A stretch of 64,000 nt of DNA, taken from assembly GCA_015832175.1 (NCBI GenBank), contig WJXW01000010.1, forward strand, positions 124,001-188,000, in the 5' to 3' direction. The DNA comes from Paraphaeosphaeria minitans (Eukaryota > Ascomycota > Dothideomycetes > Pleosporales > Didymosphaeriaceae). The notes below the pieces were generated by a model. The model had not been told where the DNA came from and made no database searches. It worked only from the letters and a program-made list of their open reading frames with translations. Each line of letters starts with the position of its first letter. Position 1 is the stretch's first letter. The position numbers and the translations under genes were made by a program. Of the stretch, positions 10,298-22,251 are shown one piece after another.

Positions 10298-13200
10298 ATA
10301 CTTTAATTACTATTAAAGAAAAGGCATAGCTCTTCTAGTAAAGCTAAGAGTCTATAAGATTAAAGTAATCCCGCAAATTCCTTATACTAAAGAAGTGGTA
10401 AATTTCTTAAGCTATATAAAGCTTAATTTAATCTTACACACTTTCCTAGCTTTTTAAAACTATTAGGTAATTCACAAGTTACTAGATTAGCAGCTGTAAT
10501 AAGAGCATTTAGAAACGCTCCTACTACATTAAATTATAAGATTTCTAGATTAAATTCTACTGCTAGAGCTACAGCTAATTAAAAAGATCTTACTACTAGG
10601 GTAGTAGTATAGGTAGAGTGGAGAGTATTTTTTTTCTAAAGATCTTCTCTTATAATAATTTAAGCTTTACACTTTTTAAAGTATCTATTTTAATTAAACT
10701 TATAGGTAAAGACTTACTTTAAAGGGAGTAGTTACTCTAACACCTCTAATTATTTAATCTCTATCTAGGTATCTTTATCTTATAAAGTTGAGATCTCCTT
10801 ACGAGTAGTAAGGAGGAATAGCTTCCTATATAAATAATTGTAAAAGTGTTTCTATAGAGTTAGCTCTAGTGTAAGCTTGTCTCTATAAGTCTAAGCTATA
10901 TAAGACGCTCTAGGCGCCTTTCTAAGTATAGAAGCGAATACTATTATATTTAGTATAATATATTCTTCTTACTTAGACTAGGCCTCTACAACTCCTAGTA
11001 TAAACGTGTACTCTAATATTACATTAAGATTACTTTAAAGATAATTAGTAATTAGTGTATAAGCACCTAGCTTCTACCTACCCCCTAGCTAATTATCTTA
11101 ATTATTTTGCTTCCTTAATCTTTGTAATAGCAGATAGTAATTTATTAGTTAGTTAATTTCTAGTGCTTTACTATAATTTTACCTACTTATTCTACTTACC
11201 TCTAAATAGATCTGCCTTCGCCTTTAGCGCGCTAGTAGGTTATCTACTTTATCTAGCGTAATTAAGTTATCTGCGCTAGGTTAATTAGTAACCTAATTAG
11301 TTTATACTAATAAATAGGGTATTAAATCCCTAGATTCTAGCAGGCTAGCTCTCCTAGTAGTGTTCTAGTGGCTGCTAGATATTTCTTAATTACTTAATAA
11401 ATTACCCCTAAGATCACCTGGCTCTAGTGTCTAATTAGGGGTTATAAGTCCTGTGCTTCCTTTCCTATTTAAGCAAATTCTTAGCTGCTAGCTAGCTAAG
11501 CCTATAGCTTACTTAGTAGTAGGTACCTTAGGTTCCTAATTACTTAGCTAGCCTACTTCGCTTTTAATTACCTAAGGATTACCTATAGGTCTAGTAGCAG
11601 TTCTTGTATACTTATTTATTTTAGGAAGAATATTAAGCACGTCTTTATACACTTTTCCTAGATTATTTAGCTCTCCTTTTTAGAGGCTTTCTACTATTTT
11701 TAACACTTCTATCTTTAGAATAGATTATTCCTCTAATCCTTTATAGAATAAGAACTTATTAAACCTTACGTTTTGTGTAGTAATTACCTAATTGAGCTAG
11801 AGAATCTATATTTAGTAGATATTAAAAGCTTTATAGTCTACTAGGTATCTAATATAGCCCCTAGGATTTACTTTAAATCCTCTTCTGTTTTATCTAGCTA
11901 CACGCTTCTAATCTAAAGGGTAAGCTTAGTAGCTATAGGCGTAGATAGCACTCTAGTTTAGACAAAGATTAGCTATTTTATATTATGTTTTTGCTAGTTT
12001 AAAATAATAAAAATATTGTCTTAACTAAGTATCTAACGTTTTATTAGGTAATTAATAGCCTAATACTAGGCTAGGAATTATTCCTTAGAGCTAGCATGCC
12101 GCTTATATAATCTTAGGCTAGAGATTTAATAGTAGATTTACGCTTATTTATATTTTAATTACTTTTATTATAAGCGCTTAGCCTTCTCTTTCTATAGCGC
12201 TATTAGGCTTATACGTATAGGGCGGTAGTCTGCTAATTGTTATCCCTTCCTAATTAGCCCAAAATTCGTACTAGGATTTCCCTCTCTATAGAAGTGTTGC
12301 TGTATTATTGTCCTAGTAGATTTTCGTGATTTAAAGCTCGTATTTTGTATTAATAAGAGCTAAGAAATCCTGCTACACTTTTATTATCTTAGAAAGCGTC
12401 TTTATTCTAAAATTAAAAATATAAGGTTTCTTACTAAAATTTTCTTTAATTAGCAAAACCTAGTTTTCTCTATTTTAAGCAGTGGGCATATTAAATAGAT
12501 CCTAGAATAATAAGTGAAATAGCCTAGGTAATTATTCTCTAGGTCTCCTAGAGATTACCTAGATTATATATACAGTAGCATAGTGCTTGCAATCCTTTTT
12601 TAACATTCTAGTAATCTTTACACCTTAGGCTATAGTTACTAGAGCTTATAGGGCTCTACTTCTTACATGCCCTACTTAAAGGTGCTAGAGGCCCTTAGAA
12701 TCTAATCTCTTAATATTAACCTAGGATAATCCTTTAGTAGTTACACTTATAATAGTTAGATAAGAGCAGATTAGCTTATATTATAAGAAAGTAAGGTTAT
12801 ACTTATATTTTAGGTCTACTAAGATAACACTTTATTCTAGACTTCTAATCCTAAGGGTGTAATCTAAACTAAAGTACTAAATTTTTACTTTCTTTAAAAA
12901 AGCTTCTAATATAATATTTATATAAAAGCCTTCTACTACTCTTACTTTTTAGAGTAGTAGATTTTTTATAAATCTTTTATTTTTTCTATATAAAGCGTTC
13001 TTAATTAGTCTATTACTAATTCCTAAGATTAGGAGGCTTTATGTACCTACCTCTACACTCTTATTTAATAATTAAAACGTCCTAGAAATAAGTCTTTTAT
13101 AATTATTAACTAGGTAAACTGCTACAGCACTGTCTAGTATTATACATTCTAATAGAGGATAAGCGTTAGAATATAGAGTAGAGTAGACACCTAATGCTCC

Positions 13201-14501
13201 ATTATCTATAGGCAGATTAAATAGGTTTAGTAGAGCAGTAGTAATACTACTAGGATACTTAATAGTCTTAGTAGGGAATTGTTTCTTATTCTATCCTGCC
13301 TTTGTAATCGCATTACAAAGGTTTAACTACTTAGGCTGCTTAAGTTAATTAAGAATTTCTAATTTTTCTTTATTAGTAAGATTAAATAATAATATTCTAT
13401 CCTAGGGTAATCCAGCTATCGCGGTTTAAAGTCTTCGGCACTCTATTAGTTTCTACCTATAAGCATAGGGCTTATAGGGATAGTTTAGTTATTTCTTTGT
13501 CTAATTAGACAAACTAGAACTATTAGAGTTAGTAGATTGTCTTAATAATCCATTAAAAGTGGCAAATACCCCACTTATTTTATTAAAACTAGATTAGATT
13601 AAATGCTCCTAGATAAGCGCTAAAAATACCTTCCCTAAATCGTCTAGCGTAATCTAATTCCGTTCTAGCGTCTTATTCTAGATTAGCTGTTAGTTTATTA
13701 ATTAGGCCTAATCTAGTGCTATACGCGCGGCGATTACATCTAGAAAATCTTAGGTAGTAAGCAGTCCGCTAATTTCGCTAATTAAGTAGGTCTTTACTTT
13801 TTAATAGAGGAGCTACCACTCTTTAAACTAGGTCTTAAGACTTTGTCTTACCTACTTAGCCTTCTTAAGATAAGCGCAGTATAAAGCTTAAACATTATTT
13901 TATATAGCTCCTTTATTTAGTGCGAGATCTTTCTTTAAAAGTTAAATTAGGGACTAAAGCGTAGTTTAGCGTGTATTAACTAGAGTAATTATGGCAGGAG
14001 TAAGCAGATTAGGCGATACTATAGCGTTTACCTAAGTCTAGAAATTCTATATCTTAGTATAGTCTGCTTACCAGTCTAAAACTGCTGCTCTATATTCCGC
14101 TATTTATAAAGGAAAGCTCTCCTTATCTATTTTATACTTAGTAAGCTCTGCTTTATATAATTAAATACTCGCCACAGAGACTATATCCGCAATAAGTAAT
14201 AGTTTCTGTAAAAGTAGAGGTTATTCTAGCTTTACATAATTAATTGCTAGAGCGTTAATCGCCTCTAGATTAATTTAGTTCTAGATTCCTTTTAAGTTTA
14301 CTTAGAATTAAAGCTAGACAAACTAGTAGGGCTAGCTAGCGTGATTAATAAGCTATACTTCTACTATTTTAACAATTTTTGTAATTAGAAATAGAGGGGT
14401 TGTATTGTAGAGAGGTTCTAAATAGAGTGTTGTATAATAATTTAAGCGTTACTAAGTAGGTAGGGAGAATTATCCTACATTCTAAGCGCTAGGCTTATAA
14501 C

Positions 14502-14696
14502 TGTTGTAGTAAAAAGGGCTTAAACTATTACAGGATATTTAGGAGCAGAGTTGTAAAGAATATAAATAGCTAATTGTAGGAAAGGATGCCAAAAGGGCAG
14601 ACTATATACCAAAGAAATAAGCCTCTTGGCAAGAATCCTGTGATATAAATTAGTGGATCCAGAAAGAATTACGGAAGTGAGTGTTTTACTTTAACA
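14502..14696 (-). repeat. Copia LTR (5' LTR in element orientation)
   Basis: 195 bp, matching 7444-7638. It marks the right end of the nested copia element and is followed directly by the CTTGG target duplicate. Confidence 0.85.
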
Positions 14697-14701
14697 CTTG
14701 G

Positions 14702-17700
14702 CTATCTTTAGTATTAGCTAGTTCTTAATGCATTTAATTTTACTTAGTGCCATCTTAATTCCTTCTATAGTAATAATATGTCCTAGGAATTTAAGTTATT
14801 TAACGTTAAACTTATATTTCTTAAGTTTAATATAAAGGTATACTTTGTCTAGTGCTTCTAGTACTATCTATACATGCTTAGTGTGGTCTAATTTGTTTTT
14901 AGAAAAGACAAGGATATCGTCTATATACGCAATAATAAATATGTCTAGATATTTATAGAGTACGTTATTAATAAGTGCTATAAAAGCTACTAGTGCGTTT
15001 ATAAGTCCAAAAGGCATAACCTTATATTTAAATAGTCTATAGCGTAATTAAAACGCTATTTTCTATTCTTTACCTTTCTTAATTTGTATAAGGTAGTAAC
15101 TGTCTCTTAGATCTATTATTATGAATATCTTAGCTTAAGATAGTTAATCTCGTAGCTCTATAATGTTTAGTAGTAGATATTAGTTCTTTATCATCATGTT
15201 ATTAAGTTGTTAGTAGTTAACACATAGTCTGTCTAATTTATCCTTTTTCTTAATAAACATAAAAGGACTTACTACTAGTAATTTTAATAGTTATATATAT
15301 CCTTGTAAAGAGGAGGTAGAGGCTAGAGGATAAAGGGTAACCTTCTAGACCTTCTAGTACCTTCTCTCCCCTAGTACTAGTTACCTAGAATAGTAGAGAC
15401 TAGAGTAATAGAGGGTAGATCGAACGTAGTTAAATAGAGCAATAAAACCTTAGGTATAGGCTTAGAATTGCTATCTAGGATAAAGAGTATACGTAGAAGG
15501 TGACTCTCCTTATATACATACAGTAGAGATTCTAGAGTATTCTACTTAGTAATTCTCTACTATCTATAACGTCACCTATGACGTCACCTATAACGTTACC
15601 TTATGACGTCACCTTTAACGTTACCTAGTATCCATAGGGCTATAACGTCATTATGACGTCATTATAGAAAGTTCTAGAATATAGAAAAGGTAACTCTAGG
15701 AACCTTTAAAGGTTACCTATTCCTTATAATCCTTTCTTAAGATTTATCTTAATAAAATCACGTTTTTTAAGGAGTTGTTCTCCTATCTTACTATATAGTA
15801 GTCTAAAGGGTAGCGTCTTCCCTTCTTCTAGGTCTATTATAAGATCCTAGGGTTAATATTCTAGTAGGTTTGCTTTTCCTTCCTTTTCTATAAACATATA
15901 TGTCTATTTCCTATACTCTCTTAGTAAGGTAAAGGGTGTACTATTGTCCTCCTTCTCGCACTTCTTAACCTAGTAGTTTCTACTAGCGTCTACTAAGGTG
16001 TGCTTCTATTTTTTAACTATCTATTATAGTATTATGTTATTAATAACTCTCTTATCTACTATTATTTTTAGTTAATGCGTAGGCTTTACTTATAATATAT
16101 AATTATAGCGTTTAAATAATATTTTCTTTATACCCTAGTGAATCTGCGGGTTGTATAGTATTAACTAAGGTAATCCTAAAACTAACTTATACTTAGATCC
16201 TAGTAAGATATCTAAGGTAAGTTCCTCTCTATATCCTTAGACTATTATTGTGGTAGTAACCTCCTAGTATATCTAAGGTGTCTTAGGCATTAGGGATCTA
16301 TTCGCGATATAAATAATATAGGGTACTTTTTTCTCTAATATTATAAGTCCTACTTATCTTACTATCTAATAAAATATAAAGTTCTTTTCTGCTCCTAAGT
16401 CTATAAGAGCTTAAGCCTATATTCCTTTAAGCTATACTAGTAGCTTAACTAATGCTATGTTTACTATAGTATTTAATTTAATAAAGGTGTTTTCTTGTCT
16501 AAGTTTAGGCCTAAAAAAGACATCTATTTATATAGGTTGTAGTTAAGTTCTAGTGCCTAGTATATATTTCTAAGTATCTGCTTCTATTACTGTTCTTAAG
16601 TACGTAGCTTATATAGATTATCTTCATCTTCCTTCTATAAGAATATTCTTTTGTTTTTCCTCCCGCAGTCTTCACTATTCCTATATATTAGTTAAATTAA
16701 TAGTTCTATTATTATTTCTTACGTAAGGCAGTTTACAAAGCCGTCTAAACGTTTAGCTATATAGTAGTATTTATAGTTTTAGTTTAGACACGTATACTAG
16801 TATAGTTATATATAGTCTCTGTTAATAAGCATATTATAGTATGTATTACCCTTTAGCGTAAGGTAAGGAAAGTACTTTACTTATTATTTATCCTAGAGGT
16901 GTTTATTCTAGGCTGTAATAGGGCAGTTATCTATATCTATTTATAGCGTAGTTTTCTTCTAGGTTATTTCTTATTCTCTTTTTTCTGTACCTTATATTGT
17001 GCGTATGTTGGTTCTTCGTAATACATCCACATATAGAATTAGTGTATAGGATTTTAGTGGTCTAGATAGTATTTTAGTATATAGTCTAACTTCTTATTTT
17101 TATAGAGTTGCATTCCTTTTAGTGCCTAGTAGGGTTCTATGTAGTCCTAAACATTTAGTTTATACTTAGGTAACATAGGGTTGTCTTCTTCCTGCCTACT
17201 TTATAGGTAAAAAGTAAAAGATCTTAGTATCTCTTCTACGTTTTCTGCGTTATAGTATACGTTAGAGTTATCTTCTAGATCTTTATATAGTTATAAGTTA
17301 GGTAAATCTAATTACTTACTTTGCTCTAGTGTAATACGTTAGTAACTAAATAGCGTTATAATAACTTCCTATTCTTTATTAGATTCTTAGTCCTTAATAG
17401 TTAGTACATTTAACTTAGTTTAATAGACTTTATTCTTTAATCTATATTTCCTAGCTATATAGCCTAGTCTACCACATATAAAGCATTTATAGGTCTTAGT
17501 TATTAGTTATTAACTTCTATTAGAGACGTGTTTATTAGGCTGCTTAAGGCCTATCCTTCCTTCTTTTCCTTTACCTATATAGTTAAACTAGATATTTTCT
17601 ATTAGTTTGTATCTCTAGTAGTTCCTTAGCTATTATTTTTAGATAATTCTAATAAAGTACTTATAAACTACTTTTGCTAGTTGTCTAAAGCTTATTACTC

Positions 17701-18300
17701 TAGGGTTTTAGTAAAGCTCCTATTACAGCAAGAACTATTCTTTATTAATCCTAATAGTTTCTTTATATAGTTCTTTAAGGTTAGTAATTCGTGCACTACT
17801 ACGTAAAAGTTCCTTACATAGTTTCTGTTTAAGTCCTTATTTATATATATCCTAAAGAGATTTATTGTCCTAGTTAAGTTACACAGCGTATCTATAAAAC
17901 TTAGCTATATACTTAGCTGCTAATTATTTCTAAGTTATAGTCTAAATCTTTACTTTTATAATAGAGTCCTTATTAGAAATCCTAAAGAGTTATTTAAGGC
18001 ATTTCTTAAAGTTATTATAATTCTTAATAATGTTAACTATATTAGCGTGTTTGTCTACGTAATCGCTGTTATTATTATTATAGTCTATTCCTAGGTACTT
18101 TTTAAGGTAAAGATAGATTTATAATCCTGCATCTCCTCGCATATATATTACTACGAAGATAACCTTTTTCCTATTTTTAAGAGGTTTGTCTAAGTTAAAA
18201 AAGTAGAGGTCTAACTAAAGAATCTATACGTTAGTTTAAGATTGTTTACTAAAGTAGAAATTAGGTTTATACGCCTTACTGCTATCCTTTATAAAAGTAA
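14702..18300 (-). pseudogene. Gypsy gag-protease-RT part of the polyprotein gene, RIP-broken
   Basis: Read on the minus strand from right to left: a CX2CX4HX4C zinc knuckle at 17444-17485 whose His and last Cys have become Tyr; an aspartic-protease active site ALIDLGAEKN at 16381-16410, where Ser of D-S/T-G has become Leu; and an intact RT box AYIDDILVFS at 14901-14930. Numerous TAA/TAG stops break the frame. The nested copia copy cuts pol just downstream of the RT palm. Confidence 0.8.
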
Positions 18301-18369
18301 TCTTAGCAGCACCTAAAGCTGTAGAAGAGGTAAGAGTTTGTAAAGTACTTATATTAAGGATGTTTAAGA

Positions 18370-18780
18370 TATTAAATCTAAAAGGGTAGCTAGTCCTAAA
18401 AGGTTAAAGTTAGTTCTTAGGCAGGAGTACTTATAGAAGGTAGAAGGTCTTGTTAATACAATAGTATCTTACAAATTATAACGAGTTAACAATTTAGTCT
18501 ACTAGAATCTAAATAATAGATTAATAAATAGATTAAATATAAGTATAGAGAGCCTATCCTCGCGTTCCTATATACTTTAAGTAATTAGTAGACTAATCGC
18601 TCTAATTAAACTAATTAAGCACTAATTAGTTACTTAGTATATTAAGTACTTAGTCTAATTAGTTGTCTTGGCGCTCTAATCACACTAATTAGGTCACGTG
18701 ACCTCTTGTGCTGTGCCGCTCGAATAACGAATATAGATACATATAAAGATCCCAGGAGGCCTAGCCTTTAGATCTTAACA
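18370..18780 (-). repeat. Gypsy LTR (5' LTR in element orientation)
   Basis: 411 bp, matching 3973-4383 with mostly C/T and G/A differences. It is followed by the target duplicate ACTAG at 18781-18785. Confidence 0.85.
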
Positions 18781-19010
18781 ACTAGCACTAGATAGCTACT
18801 TAAAAGTCTATTAGTGTGTTATTTTGTTTCTAGGTAATTAGTAACTACTTAAAAGTCTATTAATCTGTCTGTCTATATAACTAATAACTACTTAAAAGTC
18901 TATATAGTTTGTCTATTTGTGTACCTAATAGCTACTCGAAAGTCTATTAGCCTTATTACTTTATTCCTAGCTATCTAGTAGCTACTTAAAAGTCTACTAA
19001 ATAGATTCTT
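18781..19010 (+). repeat. Right part of the short-period tandem array (core CTACTTAAAAGTCTAT)
   Basis: The core recurs at about 18796, 18845, 18888, 18932 (as CTACTCGAAAGTCTAT) and 18982, spacing 43-50 bp. Together with the three units at 3848-3943 this makes at least eight units, split by the gypsy insertion. Confidence 0.65.
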
Positions 19011-19097
19011 CTAGTTTTCTAAATACTATATACTCTACTTCTTTATATCCTTTTAAAAGCAGCCCTATGTCCCTCGCTAAAAATTATTATATCGTGG

Positions 19098-19317
19098 TGT
19101 ACCTTAAGTGAGGAGTATAAAATAATAAGTTAAGTTATTCTATCTAAAATCTATTATACAAATCCAACTACTCTAATGGTCTATTAGGTCTCTTGTTTAT
19201 TTCTTATCTAGTAGTATGTGTAGGGAGTTTTCTTGTTCTGTTCCCTAATTAGCTATCTAAACAATAGCTATTTAGCCCTATGTTTCTCTAACTTTCTATC
19301 GCAGGCCAACCTTTACA
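19098..19317 (-). repeat. LTR of the third retroelement family, inverted relative to 2605-2826
   Basis: On the minus strand it begins TGTAAAGGTTGGCC and ends AAGGTACA. It is less RIP-altered than its partner at 2605-2826. Leftward on the minus strand it continues into a possible primer-binding/5' leader sequence (19097 down to about 19060), so it may be a 5' LTR whose internal region was lost or overwritten. No target duplication was found. Confidence 0.55.
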
Positions 19318-20130
19318 CTATAGTAGATATTAGGTAGAACTATTCTTTCCTTATATTAAAAGCTTTAGCAGGCTTAACTTTAGGATAAGTATAGATATCT
19401 TTATCTATTAATTAACGCTTATATTTATAGGCATAGTAGTATAATTTTATACAACACTAGCTTTATTAATATTATAAACTTTTATAACTATAAATAGAAA
19501 TAGTGTTCTAGAACCTTACTTTATAGCTTTCCTACAACACTTAGAGCCTTAATAAAAACTCTAGACTTTAGGTCCCTATACTCCTAATTAATTAAAATTA
19601 TACCTTTTAGACTCTCTACTCTTTAATAGGTATATAAATTTATTTATTTTCTACTATGCAGACTTTCGGCTATTGAATATTATAGTTATAAAGGATAGTA
19701 GTATTATTAGGATTATTAATTAGGAGTCTGCTACATTCTATCTAAAGTTCTAGTTAGGGACGAAGCCACTTATCTCTGCTGGTTTCTACCTTTATAGCCT
19801 AGAGAAGCGGGCCTCAGCAGTCTTACTGGCAAATACTCTATAACGTGAAGGACTTTTGTTAAATATGGAAATATATAAGACTTAGAGAAAAGCAATTGGA
19901 TAATAATCTTATTTAAACGCTATGAATAGCTAAATAGGTAGGATTTACTAATGAGAACACGACTAATACCTATAATACTAACTATAGTATTTTATGCTTA
20001 CTAGGTTCCTCTAGTAAGAGCCGTTCCACACTTCTCGCAACTCTCTGCACTAGTTATGTTGTTGAATCTATAACTTGGGCAAGTCTCATAGTTAATTGGC
20101 TAACTAGTGATTGCTGTAACCATGTTTAAT
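19318..20130. other. Transition zone from RIP-mutated to normal DNA, no gene seen
   Basis: AT-rich and stop-dense until about 19,750, then mixed composition. A short open frame at 20139-20351 (70 codons) has no recognisable features and is not called a gene. Confidence 0.5.
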
Positions 20131-20559
20131 GGCTTTTAATGTTTACAATGTTAGCAATTAACAAAGACTTAACTAAAGTGCTCTACATACAAAGCACAGC
20201 AGGAATGCTTCTCTTAAGGTTAATAGATAATAAGGGTATGGCGGACGAAGAGCTTAATGCTCTTGCCAATGAGTCGAGATCGCTCTCTTTATGTTGTGTG
20301 AGCGGTAGCACTCATTCATCCCAGAGGACTGATGTCTGTATTGCGCCATAGTAGGCACTAATGGGCATTTTCCACTAGCTAGAGTAGGATATAGAGACTT
20401 CTCATCGCGTGTTCATCTCGTCCTTGCTAAGTGGGGAAATCCCATTCCATTAATGCACTCGGCACAACCTGGTGGTAGTTTAATAGCATTTCATTGGCTA
20501 GTTTCACAAGCGAAATATAGGTATATTAACTTGCATCTGCTCCTGCATGAGCTGTGCGT

Positions 20560-20870
20560 AGGGTGAGCAAGCGTGAGACCGCTGTGCGTCGGGTGCGAGA
20601 AGAGCATGAGAGGGTAAAGAGGTAATACAGCGGTGCGCAAGGTGCGCAAGGCAAACATAAGTTGCACTAGGGGGAAACACGGTGCGTCCTGTGAGACGGT
20701 GATGCGCAGGGTGAGACGGTGAGACGGTGGTGCGAAAGGTGAGAGCAGGGTCCGCAGGGTGGAAACACGCAGCGTTAGGTGGGAAGGTGGGACAGCGGTG
20801 CGGAAAATTAAGAACAGGATACGCAGGGTGAGCAGCTGCGCACTCTTGCTCACTCTGCGGCATAAGGGGG
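20560..20870 (+). repeat. GC-rich imperfect minisatellite-like block
   Basis: Variants of GGTGCGCAGGGTGAGACG repeat irregularly: GTGAGACGGTGATGCGCAGG, GTGAGACGGTGAGACGGTGG, GGTGCGAAAGGTGAGAGCAGG, GGTCCGCAGGGTGG and others. Two antisense open frames here are Pro/Thr/Leu-rich products of the repeat and are not called as genes. Confidence 0.6.
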
Positions 20871-21957
20871 TAAGTCAGCATAGTGCATGGACTAATGTGG
20901 CAGTCTGCATAGCGACCATCCTGTAATAATAAAGTGGATATATACAGTAGGTTCTATGATTACTTTAAGCATAAGCTCGTACCGTACACAATACTATTAG
21001 GCAGATAACGTACTACATGTTTTGTAGCGCAACGTTGTTGCAGTATACAGCGACCGTCGCAGACTAGTCTTAATATACTACTTCGGGGTTGCAACTGCGG
21101 AACTGTCGCTGTGACAGCCGAACTAAGTAGATATGTGGTCAACAGAGAAACCCTTTCTAAAGCCAAAAAGCAACCATCGACTCCTCCAAACCGCTTTCTA
21201 TGACGAGGTGGCGCCAGGGCTTCTGCAGCTGAGGCGGAGTGTGTCTTCGCACGTGACTGGACAATTCCAGTTATGTGCGGCGAATGCATCTGCTCGTGCC
21301 TCCCATGACTACGACCACTCATTGTACGTCTCCTGCCCGGAATTATGTCGTCAAAACAATCAATTTAAAGCGGCATTCGCAGCAAGGCCTTCTTGCGCAG
21401 CGCCAGGCGGAAATCAGCATCTCCTATGAACACAGCCATATACCTTGAGTCGAAGATTTCGTACCGATCGTCGATTTGAAGAAGAGCATGGTGCATACAA
21501 GAAAAGAAAAATACGAATCTGGGCGCGCACCGAATTTCACATCAATTTTGACAATGAGGAGGATGTCAATGGAAAGGAGCTAAGTGTAAAAGGAACACAA
21601 AGCTACGATAGGGGGGAACTCCTAATGCAAGATCCGGCAAAGACGGTATGGATAATGATTGCGAAATTCACAGTGGCGGCCTAGATAGTTTTACAAATCC
21701 ATACAATTAAATTCATGTCTTCAAACTCGAAGCATTGTTCCCTGCTCACGGTATGCTCCACCTTCGGAATGGTAGTAAAATACGTCTAGCACGGAGACAT
21801 TCCATAGCACGCTGAACTTGTTATTAGTCGTAAGTCATCAATTAGATATATTTGACGTACAGGAAAAGAAAGCCGCGGGCATCAGGCCGTTCGTTCGAGG
21901 ATAAAGATTGTACCACATCCTGCGCAAAGATTAGTAGAGAAAAACCACTCGCCACAG
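20871..21957. other. Intergenic, no supported gene
   Basis: Short open frames at 21133-21429 and 21445-21684 (plus strand) lack start context, introns or recognisable domains. They could be degraded gene fragments. Nothing else was seen. Confidence 0.4.
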
Positions 21958-22251
21958 CTACCAGGTTACGTACGAATTCCCATTCACAGTTTCTCCAAAC
22001 ACATAACAGTAAATCTGCACGGTAGAACCGCAGGGGGTGGTCCCAACTGGAGCGCATCGACCGGTATCAGTGTGAGGACATCCATATCGAGTAAGAGCTT
22101 TGATGGAGCAACCGGCGGCAGCTCCACCGTTAGCAGTGCAGGAAACTGGGGCCTTTGATTGACGTTCATAGAGCTGCGGAACAACGGCTGGAGTAGCCTG
22201 AACCGAAAGGAGCAGTGTCGCAATCACTGGGACGGCTACGTAGCACTTCAT
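21958..22251 (-). CDS. Small cysteine-rich secreted protein, effector-like
   Basis: A 97-residue protein. The first ATG in frame is at 22251; the open frame extends four codons upstream only through a TTG. The N-terminus MKCYVAVPVIATLLLSVQA is a clear signal peptide. The mature part has six cysteines, in the contexts SCTAN, AGCSI, YGCPH, GRCAP, TPCGS and IYCYV, enough for three disulphides. No intron is needed. I do not recognise the family. Small secreted proteins with an even number of cysteines near RIP-affected repeats are often effectors or antimicrobial proteins, but that is inference only. The gene stands alone, about 2 kb from the repeat block. Confidence 0.6.
   Translation of the reverse strand: MKCYVAVPVIATLLLSVQATPAVVPQLYERQSKAPVSCTANGGAAAGCSIKALTRYGCPHTDTGRCAPVGTTPCGSTVQIYCYVFGETVNGNSYVTW

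Larger units (their letters stand above)
7444..14696 (-). mobile_element. Ty1/copia-type LTR retrotransposon nested in the gypsy pol gene, RIP-mutated
   Basis: Identical-length 195-bp LTRs (7444-7638 and 14502-14696) are flanked by CTTAG (7439-7443) and CTTGG (14697-14701), the same 5-bp target differing by one G-to-A transition. A polypurine tract (AGGGGG on the minus strand, 7641-7646) abuts the 3' LTR. The reverse transcriptase box at 10261-10297 reads LFYINNILLL on the minus strand, which is the copia FYVDDILLL box with Val-Asp-Asp turned to Ile-Asn-Asn by G-to-A changes. At 7253 bp it is long for the class, with about 1.8 kb between the RT/RNase H region and the 3' LTR not explained by pol. 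Confidence 0.82.
3973..18780 (-). mobile_element. Ty3/gypsy-type LTR retrotransposon, RIP-mutated, interrupted by a nested copia element
   Basis: Two 411-bp LTRs in the same orientation (3973-4383 and 18370-18780) are flanked by the direct repeat ACTAG (3968-3972 and 18781-18785). On the minus strand, in order, are a CCHC zinc knuckle (17444-17485), an aspartic-protease motif (16381-16410), a reverse transcriptase YIDD box (14901-14930), RNase H (7084-7225) and integrase (about 6395-6640). RT and RNase H are separated by the copia insertion 7444-14696. Removing that insertion leaves about 7.5 kb, a normal gypsy length. The order protease, RT, RNase H, integrase defines the gypsy class. Every coding part carries RIP-type stops, so the element is dead. 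Confidence 0.88.

Noticed and set aside
3973..18780. Repeated direct and inverted segments considered as a CRISPR-like or satellite array
   Set aside because: They are LTRs with TG...CA ends and 5-bp target duplications; the organism is a fungus.
20491..20881. Two 120-125 codon minus-strand frames
   Set aside because: Products of the GC-rich minisatellite-like repeat.
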